Shown here: positions 1-9,830 of the stretch, piece by piece
Layout of the letters: every line of letters begins with the position of its first letter
Numbering within the stretch: position 1 is the stretch's first letter
NCBI RefSeq assembly: GCF_964355755.1
Contig: NC_092670.1
Span: 27,455,795-27,519,794, forward strand
DNA length: 64,000 bases
Direction: 5' to 3'
DNA from: Antedon mediterranea
Taxonomy: Eukaryota > Echinodermata > Crinoidea > Comatulida > Antedonidae
The notes under the pieces: model-generated
What the model saw: the letters and a program-made list of their open reading frames with translations, nothing else
Databases searched by the model: none
Told to the model about the DNA's origin: nothing
Translations under genes and position numbers: made by a program

Positions 1-1198
1 AACATAAAAACACAAAAGTGCTTAGAATAGCTTCAAATCGCATTTGGAGACGTTTTAGACCATTTTGTGATTTTCGAAAAAAATTGTTAACATAAAAACA
101 CCAAATTGCTTAGAATATCTTCAAATCGCATTTGGAGACGTTTTAGACCATTTTGTGATTTTCGAAAAAACTTGTTAACATAAAAACACCAAAGTGCTAA
201 GAATAGCTTGAATTCGCATTTGGAGACATTTTAGACCATTTTTTATTTTCGAAAAAACTCGTTAACATAAAAACATCAAAGTGTACAGAATAGCTTCAAA
301 TCGCATTTGGAGACGTTTTAGACCATTTTGTGATTTTCAAAAAACCTGTTAACATAAAAACACAAAAGTGCTTAGAATAGCTTGAAATCGCATTTGAAGA
401 CATTTTAGACCATTTTGTGATTTTCGAAAAAACTTGTTAACATAAAAACATCAAAGTGCTTAAAATCACATTAGAAACCGTTTTAGACCATTTCGAGCAT
501 TTCGATAAAACTTTTCACACAAAAACATCAAAGAGCACAAAATAGCTTAATATCGTATTTAAAAACGTTTTTGACCATTTTGAGCATTTCGACAAAAATT
601 ATTCACACAAAACAGCAAAGTGTACAGAATAGCTTCAAATCGCATTTGGAGACGTTTTAGACCATTTTGTTATTTTCGAAAAAACTTGTTAACATAAAAA
701 CACCAAAGTGCTTAGAATAGCTTCAAATCGCATTTGGAGCCATTTTAGACCATTTTGTGATTTTCGAAAAAACTTGTAAAAATAAAAACACCAAAGTGCT
801 TAGAAAAGCTTCAAATCGCATTTGGAGACATTTTAGACCATTTTGTGATTTTCTAAAAAAGTTGTTAACATAAAAACATCAAAGTGCTTAAAATCGCATT
901 TGGAGACGTTTTAGAGCATTTTGTGATTTTCGAAAAAACTTGTTAACATAAAAACACCAAAGTGCTTAGAATAGCTTCAAATCGCATTTGGAGACCGTTT
1001 TAGACCATTTTGTGATTTTCGAAAAAACTTGTTAACATAAAAACACCAAATTGCTTAGAATAGCTTCAAATCGCATTTGGAGACGTTTTAGACCATTTTG
1101 TGATTTTCGAAAAAACTCGTTAACATAAAAACATCAAAGTGCTTAAAATCACATTAGAAACCGTTTTAGACCATTTTGAGCATTTCGATAAAACTTTT
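1..1198 (-). repeat. Satellite segment in inverted orientation
   Basis: All monomers here read on the minus strand: the plus strand shows GACGTTTTAGACCATTTTG and GTTAACATAAAAACACC, the complements of the landmarks found elsewhere. About 13-14 monomers are visible and the segment continues beyond the left edge. It contains one B-C pair (439-603) and a complete C monomer (1122-1198) abutting the orientation switch. Monomer classes match those of the plus-oriented array, so it is an inversion of the same satellite, not a different family. Confidence 0.97.
439..603 (-). repeat. B-C monomer pair in the inverted segment
   Basis: The minus strand carries B at 516-603 (88 bp; the plus strand shows CGTTTTTGACC and CGACAAAAATTATTCACAC) followed by C at 439-515 (77 bp; plus strand ATCACATTAGAAACCG). 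Pair order and lengths are the same as in the plus-oriented array, so the pair existed before the inversion. Confidence 0.9.
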
Positions 1199-1204
1199 TT
1201 ATGT
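1194..1204. other. Orientation-switch (inversion) junction
   Basis: To the left, a minus-strand C monomer ends at CGATAAAACTTTT, where its next expected bases would be CACACAAAAAC. To the right, the plus-strand end of a monomer, TTTTTATGTT, leads into AACAAC at 1204. The two sides share a run of T, so the breakpoint can only be placed within 1194-1200. Both partners break within a few bases of a monomer boundary. The joint could be a real inversion breakpoint or, less likely, an assembly join. Confidence 0.9.
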
Positions 1205-2184
1205 TAACAACTTTTTTAGAAAATCACAAAATGGTCTAAAACGGTTTCTAATGTGATTTTAAGCACTTTGATGTTTTTATGTTAACAACTTTTTTAGAAA
1301 ATCACAAAATGGTCTAAAACGTCTCCAAATGCGATTTGAAGCAATTATAAGCACTTTGGTGTTTTTATGGTAACGAGTTAATTTGAAAATCACAAAATGG
1401 TCTAAAACGTCTCCAAATGCGATTTTAAGCTATTCTAAGCACTTTGGTGTTTTTATGTTAACAAGTTTTTTCAAAAATCACAAAATGGTCTAAAACGTCT
1501 CCATATGCGATTTGAAGCTATTTTAAGCACTTTGGTGTTTTTGTGTAACCAAGTTTTTTCGAAAATCACAAAAAGGTCAATAATGTCTCAAAATGCGATT
1601 TGAAGCTATTCTGTACACTTTGATGTTTTTATGTTAACAAGTTTTTTCGAAAATCAAAAAATGGTCTAAAACGTCTCCAAATGCGATTTGAAGCTATTCT
1701 AAGCACTTTGGTGTTTTTATGTTAACAAGTTTTTTCGAAAATCACAAAATGGTCTAAAATGTCACAAAATGCGATTTGAAGCTATTCTAAGCACTTTGGT
1801 GTTTTTGTGTAACCAAGTTTTTTTGAAAATCACAAAATGGTATAAAACGTCTCCAAATGCGATTTTAAGGTATTCTAAGCACTTTGGTGTTTTTATGTTA
1901 ACAAGTTTTTTCGAAAATCACAAAATGGTCTAAAACGTCTCCAAATGCGATTTGAAGCTATTCTAAGCACTTTGGTGTTTTTATGTTAACAAGTTTTTTC
2001 GAAAATCACAAAATGGTCTAAAATGTCACAAAATTCGATTTGAAGCTATTCTAAGCACTTTGGTGTTTTTGTGTAACCAAGTTTTTTCGAAAATCACAAA
2101 ATGGTCTAAAATGTCTCAAAATGCGATTTGAAGCTATTCTGTACACTTTGATGTTTTTATGTTAACAAGTTTTTTCGAAAATCA
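1199..2184 (+). repeat. Plus-oriented A-type monomers next to the inversion
   Basis: The first plus-strand monomers after the switch. The first is an A/C hybrid (TTTTTTAG start, then CGGTTTCTAATGTGATTTT) starting at 1204, and the second is D-type. The rest are A monomers, including the GTGTAACC subtype (around 1540, 1800 and 2060). No B-C pair occurs. Scattered changes such as GAGTTAATTTG near 1375 are not seen elsewhere. No gene. Confidence 0.93.
1900..1987 (+). repeat. Canonical A monomer (88 bp), reference copy
   Basis: This copy matches the commonest base at every position I compared. It holds three CpG sites (in TTCGAA, AAACGTC and ATGCGAT) and three short dyads: TTTTCGAAAA (monomer bases 9-18), CAAAT-GCG-ATTTG (43-55) and TGTTAACA spanning the monomer junction. 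A- and T-tracts centre near monomer bases 9.5, 16.5, 24.5, 34.5, 45, 53, 73 and 82. Confidence 0.95.
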
Positions 2185-2427
2185 AAAAATGGTCTAAAAC
2201 GTCTCCAAATGCGATTTGAAGCTATTCTAAGCACTTTGGTGTTTTTATGTTAACAAGTTTTTTCGAAAATCACAAAATGGTATAAAACGTCTCCAAATGC
2301 GATTTTAAGGTATTCTAAGCACTTTGGTGTTTTTATGTTAACAAGTTTTTTCGAAAATCACAAAATGGTATAAAACGTCTCCAAATGCGATTTTAAGCTA
2401 TTCTAAGCAATTTGGTGTTTTTATGTT

Positions 2428-2514
2428 AACAGGTTTTTTTGAAAATCACAAAATGGTCTAAAACGTCTCCAAATGCGATTTGAAGCTATTCTGTACACTT
2501 TGCTGTTTTGTGTG
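2428..2514 (+). repeat. A' monomer (87 bp) preceding B
   Basis: An A-type copy ending in CTGTACACTTTGCTG and TTTTGTGTG instead of CTAAGCACTTTGGTG and TTTTTATGTT. This end is a one-base-shorter transition into B. It precedes most plus-strand B copies; a few have other ends (CTAAGCAC at 39,000, 48,140 and 62,690; TTTAAGCAC at 18,930 and 27,760). Confidence 0.9.
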
Positions 2515-2679
2515 AATAATTTTTGTCGAAATGCTCAAAATGGTCAAAAACGTTTTTAAATACGATATTAAGCTATTTTGTGCTCTTTGATGTTTTTGTG
2601 TGAAAAGTTTTATCGAAATGCTCAAAATGGTCTAAAACGGTTTCTAATGTGATTTTAAGCACTTTGGTGTTTTTATGTT
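2515..2679 (+). repeat. B-C monomer pair, reference copy (165 bp)
   Basis: B is 2515-2602 (AATAATTTTTGTCGAAATG, then CGTTTTTAAATACGATATT, ending TTTTTGTGTG). C is 2603-2679 (AAAAGTTTTATCGAAATG, then CGGTTTCTAATGTGATTTT). C lacks about 10 bp of the A centre (roughly GAAGCTATTC). B and C share GCTCAAAATGG where A has TCACAAAATGG. Other B copies begin (AATAAT) near 4262, 4866, 5646, 6251, 6942, 8239, 9188, 10831, 11609, 12389, 12817, 13595, 14375, 14803, 15845, 16529, 17045, 18176, 18946, 19468, 20954, 21460, 23380, 24500, 26398, 27776, 28293, 29425, 30205, 31853 and 32371. Those right of 33.7 kb are listed with the long units. Confidence 0.93.
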
Positions 2680-3237
2680 AACAAGTTTTTTCGAAAATCA
2701 CAAAATGGTCTAAAACGTCTCCAAATGTGATTTGAAGCTATTCTAAACACTTTGGTGTTTTTATGTTAACAAGTTTTTTCGAAAATCACAAATTGGTCTA
2801 AAACGTCTCCAAATGCGATTTGAAGCTATTTTAAGCACTTTGGTGTTTTTGTGTAACCAAGTTTTTTCGAAAATCACAAAAGGGTCTAAAATGTCTCAAA
2901 ATGCGATTTGAAGCTATTCTGTACACTTTGATGTTTTTATGTTAACAAGTTTTTTCGAAAGTCACAAAATGGTCTAAAACGTCTCCAAATGCGATTTGAA
3001 GCTATTCTAAGCACTTTGGTGTTTTTATGTTAACAAGTTTTTTCGAAAATCACAAAATGGTGTAAAACGTCTCCAAATGCGTTTTGAAGCTATTCTAAGC
3101 ACTTTCGTGTTTTTATGTTAACAAGTTTTTTCGAAAATCACAAAATGGTGTAAAACGTCTCCAAATGCGATTTTAAGCTATTCTAAGCAATTTGGTGTTT
3201 TTATGTTAACAAGTTTTTTCGAAAATCACAAAATGGT

Positions 3238-4535
3238 ATAAAACGTCTCCAAATGCGATTTTAAGGTATTCTAAGCACTTTGGTGTTTTTATGTTAACAA
3301 GTTTTTTCGAAAATCACAAAATGGTATAAAACGTCTCCAAATGCGATTTGAAGCTATTCTAAGCACTTTGGTGTTTTTATGTTAACAAGTTTTTTCGAAA
3401 ATCACAAAATGGTATAAAACGTCTCCAAATGCGATTTTAAGCTATTCTAAGCACTTTGGTGTTTTTATGTTAACAAGTTTTTTCGAAAATCACAAAATGT
3501 TGTAAAACGTCTCCAAATGCGATTTGAAGCTATTCTAAGCAATTTGGTGTTTTTATGTTAACAAGTTTTTTCGAAAATCACAAAATGGTCTAAAACGTCT
3601 CCAAATGCGATTTGAAGGTATTCTAAGCACTTTGGTGTTTTTATGTTAACAAGTTTTTTCGAAAATCACAAAATGGTATAAAACGTCTCCAAATGCGATA
3701 TTAAGCTATTCTAAGCACTTTGGTGTTTTTATGTTAACAAGTTTTTTCGAAAATCACAAAATGGTGTAAAACGTCTCCAAATGCGATTTGAAGCTATTCT
3801 AAGCAATTTGGTGTTTTTATGTTTACAAGTTTTTTCGAAAATCACAAAATGGTGTAAAACGTCTCCAAATGCGATTTGAAGCTATTCTCAGCAATTTGGT
3901 GTTTTTATGTTAACAAGTTTTTTCGAAAATCACAAAATGGTCTAAAACGTCTCCAAATGCGATTTGAAGCTATGCTAAGCACTTTTGTGTTTTTATGTTA
4001 ACAAGTTTTTTCGAAAATCACAAAATGGTCTAAAATGTCTCCAAATGCGATTTGAAGCTTTTCTAAGCACTTTGGTGTTTTTATGTTTACAAGTTTTTTC
4101 GAAAATCACAAAATGTCTATAATGTCTCAAAATGCGATTTGAAGCTATTCTGTACACTTTGATGTTTTTATGTTAAAAAGTTTTTTCGAAAATCACAAAA
4201 TGGTCTAAAACGTCTCCAAATGCGATTTGAAGCTATTCTGTACACTTTGCTGTTTTGTGTGAATAATTTTTGTCAAAATGCTCAAAATGGTCAAAAACGT
4301 TTTTAAATACTATATTAAGCTATTTTGTGTTCTTTGATGTTTTTGTGTGAAAAGTTTTATCGAAATGCTCAAAATGGTCTAAAACGGTTTCTAATGTGAT
4401 TTTAAGAACCTTGATGTTTTTATGTTAACAACTTTTTTAGAAAATCACAAAATGGTCTAAAACGTCTCCAAATGCGATTTGAATCAATTCTAAGCACTTT
4501 GGTGTTTTTATGTTAACAAGTTTTTTCGAAAATCA
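3238..4535 (+). repeat. A-rich stretch with one late B-C pair
   Basis: More than ten consecutive A monomers alternate among GGTCTAAAAC, GGTATAAAAC and GGTGTAAAAC subtypes and among GAAGCTATTC, TTAAGCTATTC and GAAGGTATTC centres. A B-C pair of the CpG-poor B subtype (TCAAAATGCTC, TACTATATT) starts at 4262, followed by a D monomer at 4427-4514. No gene. Confidence 0.9.
4427..4514 (+). repeat. D monomer (88 bp), reference copy
   Basis: An A relative that begins AACAACTTTTTTAG, so the TTCGAA site becomes TTAGAA and one CpG is lost. Its centre reads GAATCAATTC here and GAAGCAATTC in most D copies. It follows C in most cassettes, indicating that it spread together with the B-C pair. Confidence 0.85.
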
Positions 4536-5588
4536 CAAAATGGTCTAAAACGTCTCCAAATGCGATTTGAAGCTATTCTAAGCACTTTGGTGTTTTTATG
4601 TTAACAAGTTTTTTCGAAAATCACAAAATGGTATAAAACGTCTCCAAATGCGATTTTAAGGTATTCTAAGCACTTTGGTGTTTTTATGTTAACAAGTTTT
4701 TTCGAAAATCACAAAATGGTATAAAACGTCTCCAAATGCGATTTTAAGCTATTCTAAGCAATTTGGTGTTTTTATGTTAACAGGTTTTTTTGAAAATCAC
4801 AAAATGGTCTAAAACGTCTCCAAATGCGATTTGAAGCTATTCTGTACACTTTGCTGTTTTGTGTGAATAATTTTTGTCGAAATGCTCAAAATGGTCAAAA
4901 ACGTTTTTAAATACGATATTAAGCTATTTTGTGCTCTTTGATGTTTTTGTGTGAAAAGTTTTATCGAAATGCTCAAAATGGTCTAAAACGGTTTCTAATG
5001 TGATTTTAAGCACTTTGGTGTTTTTATGTTAACAAGTTTTTTCGAAAATCACAAAATGGTCTAAAACGTCTCCAAATGTGATTTGAAGCTATTCTAAACA
5101 CTTTGGTGTTTTTATGTTAACAAGTTTTTTCGAAAATCACAAATTGGTCTAAAACGTCTCCAAATGCGATTTGAAGCTATTTTAAGCACTTTGGTGTTTT
5201 TGTGTAACCAAGTTTTTTCGAAAATCACAAAAGGGTCTAAAATGTCTCAAAATGCGATTTGAAGCTATTCTGTACACTTTGATGTTTTTATGTTAACAAG
5301 TTTTTTCGAAAGTCACAAAATGGTCTAAAACGTCTCCAAATGCGATTTGAAGCTATTCTAAGCACTTTGGTGTTTTTATGTTAACAAGTTTTTTCGAAAA
5401 TCACAAAATGGTGTAAAACGTCTCCAAATGCGTTTTGAAGCTATTCTAAGCACTTTCGTGTTTTTATGTTAACAAGTTTTTTCGAAAATCACAAAATGGT
5501 GTAAAACGTCTCCAAATGCGATTTTAAGCTATTCTAAGCAATTTGGTGTTTTTATGTTAACAAGTTTTTTCGAAAATCACAAAATGGT
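4536..5588 (+). repeat. 1.05-kb block, copy 2 of 3
   Basis: Matches 2185-3237 at an offset of 2,351 bp with very few differences by eye. B starts at 4866. The block is followed at once by another A'-B (B at 5646) whose C partner is a hybrid. Confidence 0.9.
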
Positions 5589-5733
5589 CTAAAACGTCTC
5601 CAAATGCGATTTGAAGCTATTCTGTACACTTTGCTGTTTTGTGTGAATAATTTTTGTCGAAATGCTCAAAATGGTCAAAAACGTTTTTAAATACGATATT
5701 TAGCTATTTTGTGCTCTTTGATGATTTTGTGTG

Positions 5734-5811
5734 AAAAGTTTTATCGAAAATCACAAAATGGTATAAAACGTCTCCAAATGCGATTTTAAGCACTTTGGTG
5801 TTTTTATGTTA
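5734..5811 (+). repeat. Hybrid C/A/C monomer after B
   Basis: The monomer after the B at 5646 starts like C (AAAAGTTTTATCGAAA), switches to A (ATCACAAAATGG, then GGTATAAAACGTCTCC) and ends with the C-type shortened centre (GCGATTTTAAGCAC). It is 78 bp, a C length, with A-type sequence in the middle. This pattern fits a short gene-conversion tract. Confidence 0.8.
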
Positions 5812-5920
5812 ATAAGTTTTTTCGAAAATCACAAAATGGTCGAAAATGTCACAAAATGCGATTTGAAGCAATTCTAAGCACTTTGGTGTTTTTTATGTTA
5901 ACAAGTTTTTTCGAAAATCA

Positions 5921-6850
5921 CAAAATGGTCTAAAACGACTCCAAATGCGATTTGAAGCTATTCTAAGCACTTTGGTGTTTTTATGTTAACAAGTTTTTTC
6001 GAAAATCACAAAATGGTATAAAACGTCTCCAAATGCGATTTTAAGGTATTCTAAGCACTTTGGTGTTTTTATGTTAACAAGTTTTTTCGAAAATCACAAA
6101 ATGGTATAAAACGTCTCCAAATGCGATTTTAAGCTATTCTAAGCAATTTGGTGTTTTTATGTTAACAAGTTTTTTTGAAAATCACAAAATCGTCTAAAAC
6201 GTCTCCAAATGTGATTTGAAGCTATTCTGTACACTTTGCTGTTTTGTGTGAATAATTTTTGTCGAAATGCTCAAAATGGTCAAAAACGTTTTTAAATACG
6301 ATATTAAGCTATTTTGTGCTCTTTGATGTTTTTGTGTGAAAAGTTTTATCGAAATGCTCAAAATGGTCTAAAACGGTTTCTAATGTGATTTTAAGCACTT
6401 TGGTGTTTTTATGGTAACAAGTTTTTTCGAAAATCACAAAATGGTCTAAAACGTCTCCAAATGTGATTTGAAGCTATTCTAAACACTTTGGTGTTTTTAT
6501 GTTAACAAGTTTTTTCGAAAATCACAAATTGGTCTAAAACGTCTCCAAATGCGATTTGAAGCTATTTTAAGCACTTTGGTGTTTTTGTGTAACCAAGTTT
6601 TTTCGAAAATCACAAAAGGGTCTAAAATGTCTCAAAATGCGATTTGAAGCTATTCTGTACACTTTGATGTTTTTATGTTAACAAGTTTTTTCGAAAGTCA
6701 CAAAATGGTCTAAAACGTCTCCAAATGCGATTTGAAGCTATTCTAAGCACTTTGGTGTTTTTATGTTAACAAGTTTTTTCGAAAATCACAAAATGGTGTA
6801 AAACGTCTCGAAATGCGATTTTAAGCTATTCTAAGCAATTTGGTGTTTTT
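5921..6850 (+). repeat. 1.05-kb block, copy 3 of 3 (one monomer shorter)
   Basis: Aligned with copy 2 at an offset of about 1,385 bp (B at 6251 against 4866). It carries the same CAAATTGGTC, GTGTAACC and AAAAGGGTC monomers in order but lacks the GCGTTTTGAAG monomer. It ends near an unusual TCTCGAAATGCG variant at about 6808. Boundaries are approximate. Confidence 0.8.
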
Positions 6851-8149
6851 ATATTTACAAGTTTTTTTGAAAATCACAAAATGTCTATAATGTCTCCAAA
6901 TGCGATTTGAAGCTATTCTGTACACTTTGCTGTTTTGTGTGAATAATTTTTGTCAAAATGCTCAAAATGGTCAAAAACGTTTTTAAATACTATATTAAGC
7001 TATTTTGTGTTCTTTGATGTTTTTGTGTGAAAAGTTTTATCGAAATGCTCAAAATAGTCTAAAACGGTTTCTAATGTGATTTTAAGAACTTTGATGTTTT
7101 TATGTTAACAACTTTTTTAGAAAATCACAAAATGGTCTAAAACGTCTCCAAATGCGATTTGAAGCAATTCTAAGCACTTTGGTGTTTTTATGTTAACAAG
7201 TTTTTTCGAAAATCACAAAATTGTCTAAAACGTCTCCAAATGCGATTTGAAGCTATTCTAAGCACTTTTGTGTTTTTATGTTAACAAGTTTTTTCGAAAA
7301 TCCCAAAATGGTATAAAACGTCTCCAAATGCGATTTTAAGGTATTCTAAGCACTTTGGTGTTTTTATGTTAACAAGTTTTTTCGAAAATCACAAAATGGT
7401 CTAAAACGTCTCCAAATGCGATTTGAAGCTATTCTAAGCACTTTGGTGTTTTTATGTTAACAAGTTTTTTCGAAATTCACAAAATGGTCTAAAATGTCTC
7501 CAAATGCGATTTGAAGCTTTTCTAAGCACTTTGGTGTTTTTATGTTTACAAGTTTTTTCGAAAATCACAAAATGGTCTAAAACGTCTCCAAATGCGATTT
7601 GAAGCTATTCTAAGCAATTTGGTGTTTTTATGTTAACAAGTTTTTTCGAAAATCACAAAATGGTCTAAAACGTCTCCAAATGCGATTTGAAGCAATTATA
7701 AGCACTTTGGTGTTTTTATGGTAACGAGTTATTTCGAAAATCACAAAATGGTCTAAAACGTCTCCAAATGCGATTTTAAGAAATTCTAAGCACTTTGGTG
7801 TTTTTATGTTAACAACTTTTTTAGAAAATCACAAAATGGTCTAAAACGGTTTCTAATGTGATTTTAAGCACTTTGATGTTTTTATGTTAACAACTTTTTT
7901 AGAAAATCACAAAATGGTCTAAAACGTCTCCAAATGCGATTTGAAGCAATTCTAAGCACTTTGGTGTTTTTGTGTAACCAAGTTTTTTCGAAAATCACAA
8001 AAGGGTCTAAAATGTCTCAAAATGCGATTTGAAGCTATTCTGTACACTTTGATGTTTTTATGTTAACAAGTTTTTTGAAAGTCACAAAATGGTCTAAAAC
8101 GTCTCCAAATGCGATTTGAAGCTATTCTAAGCACTTTGGTGTTTTTATG
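6851..8149 (+). repeat. Mixed satellite monomers, one B-C pair
   Basis: B (CpG-poor subtype) starts at 6942, followed by C, D and A monomers. Around 7800-7900 there is an A/C hybrid (TTTTTTAG with CGGTTTCTAATGTG) not preceded by B, the same hybrid seen beside the inversion junction. The order of classes near 7700-7950 resembles 1200-1400. No gene. Confidence 0.88.
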
Positions 8150-9099
8150 TTAACAAGTTTTTTCGAAAATCACAAAATGCTCTAAAACGTCTCCAAATGC
8201 GATTTGAAGCTATTCTGTACACTTTACTGTTTTTTGTGAATAATTTTTGTCGAAATGCTCAAAATGGTCAAAAACGTTTTTAAATACGATATTAAGCTAT
8301 TTTGTGCTCTTTGATGTTTTTGTGTGAAAAGTTTTATCGAAATGCTCAAAATGTTCTAAAACGGTTTCTAATGTGATTTTAAGCACTTTGATGTTTTTAT
8401 GTTAACGAATTTTTTCGAAAATCACAAAATGGTCTAAAATGTCTCCAAATGCGATTTCAAGCTATTCTTAGCACTTTGGTGTTTTTATGTTAACAAGTTT
8501 TTTCGAAAATCACAAAATGGTCTAAAACGTCTCCAAATGCGATTTTAAGCTATTCTAAGCAATTTGGTGTTTTTATGTTAACAAGTTTTTTCGAAAATCA
8601 CAAAATGGTCTAAAACGTCTCCAAATGCGATTTGAAGCTTTTCTAAGCTTACTTTGGTGTTTTTATGTTTAGGAGTTTTTTCGAAAATCACAAAATGGTC
8701 TAAAACGTCTCCAAATTCGATTTGAAGCTATTCTAAGCACTTTGGTGTTTTTATGTTAACAACTTTTTTAGAAAATCACAAAATGGTCTAAAACGGTTTC
8801 TAATGTGATTTTAAGCACTTTGATGTTTTTATGTTAACAACTTCTTTAGAAAATCACAAAATGGTCTAAAACGTCTCCAAATGCGATTTGAAGCAATTCT
8901 AAGCACTTTGGTGTTTTTATGGTAACGAGTTTTTTTGAATATCACAAAATGGTCTAAAATATCTCCAAATGCGATTTGAAGCTTTTCTAAGCACTTTGGT
9001 GTTTTTATGTTTACAAGTTTTTTTCGAAAATCACAAAATGGTCTAAAACGGCTCCAAATGCGATTTGAAGCTATTCTAAGCACTTTGGTGTTTTTATGT
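8150..9099 (+). repeat. ~950-bp tandem duplication, copy 1
   Basis: Carries a private TT insertion (TCTAAGCTTA, 8642-8651) followed by TTTAGGAG in place of TTTACAAG. The same pair of variants recurs 949 bp downstream and again at 26,800. B starts at 8239 with the ACTGTTTTTTGTG lead-in. Confidence 0.9.
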
Positions 9100-9830
9100 T
9101 AACAAGTTTTTTCGAAAATCACCAAATGGTCTAAAACGTCTCCAAATGCGATTTGAAGCTATTCTGTACACTTTGCTGTTTTGTGTGAATAATTTTTGTC
9201 GAAATGCTCAAAATGGTCAAAAACGTTTTTAAAAACGATATTAAGCTATTTTGTGCTCTTTGATGTTTTTGTGTGAAAAGTTTTATCGAACTGCTCAAAA
9301 TGTTCTAAAACGGTTTCTAATGTGATTTTAAGCACTTTGATGTTTTTATGTTAACGAATTTTTTCGAAAATCACAAAATGGTCTAAAATGTCTCCAAATG
9401 CGATTTCAAGCTATTCTTAGCACTTTGGTGTTTTTATGTTAACAAGTTTTTTCGAAAATCACAAAATGGTCTAAAACGTCTCCAAATGCGATTTTAAGCT
9501 ATTCTAAGCAATTTGGTGTTTTTATGTTAACAAGTTTTTTCGAGAATCACAAAATGGTCTAAAACGTCTCCAAATGCGATTTGAAGCTTTTCTAAGCTTA
9601 CTTTGGTGTTTTTATGTTTAGGAGTTTTTTTCGAAAATCACAAAATGGTCTAAAACGTCTCCAAATTCGATTTGAAGCTATTCTAAGCACTTTGGTGTTT
9701 TTATGTTAACAACTTTTTTAGAAAATCACAAAATGGTCTAAAACGGTTTCTAATGTGATTTTAAGCACTTTGATGTTTTTATGTTAACAACTTTTTTAGA
9801 AAATCACAAAATGGTCTAAAACGGTTTCTA
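9100..9830 (+). repeat. ~950-bp tandem duplication, copy 2
   Basis: The copy of 8150-8880 with TCTAAGCTTA at 9591. The offset is 949 bp, rising to 950 after an extra T near 9626. It includes a B-C pair starting at 9188 and the shared AATGTTCTAAAACGG variant. Differences include AACTGCTC near 9290 and CGAGAATCAC at 9541. Confidence 0.9.

Larger units (their letters stand above)
2185..3237 (+). repeat. 1.05-kb block, copy 1 of 3
   Basis: Shares with 4536-5588 a private GCGTTTTGAAG plus ACTTTCGTG monomer (3079 and 5430, exactly 2,351 bp apart), an AACAGG monomer start, one B-C pair and the CAAATTGGTC and AAAAGGGTC variants. The match stops where one copy reads GGTATA and the other GGTCTA. Confidence 0.9.

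Noticed and set aside
1-1198. A transposon terminal inverted repeat or LTR at the orientation switch
   Set aside because: Both arms are ordinary satellite monomers; there is no internal coding sequence, target-site duplication or element-specific end.
1900-1987. CENP-B box in the TTCGAAAATCAC region
   Set aside because: Only the TTCG part fits; the A and CGGG part of the core motif is absent from every class.
1900-1987. RNA polymerase III terminators or promoters in the T-runs
   Set aside because: T-runs of six occur in each monomer but no A-box/B-box pair was seen; they follow from the AT-rich repeat.
8829-9083. 84-residue minus-strand open frame, and similar 61-71-residue frames at 11,079, 13,065, 20,127, 22,965, 38,357, 47,495, 54,642, 55,458, 62,044 and 62,860
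   Set aside because: All are read-throughs of two to three satellite monomers. The 88-bp period shifts frame each time, the products are repeats of the same translated monomer, and identical ones are just copies of duplicated blocks.
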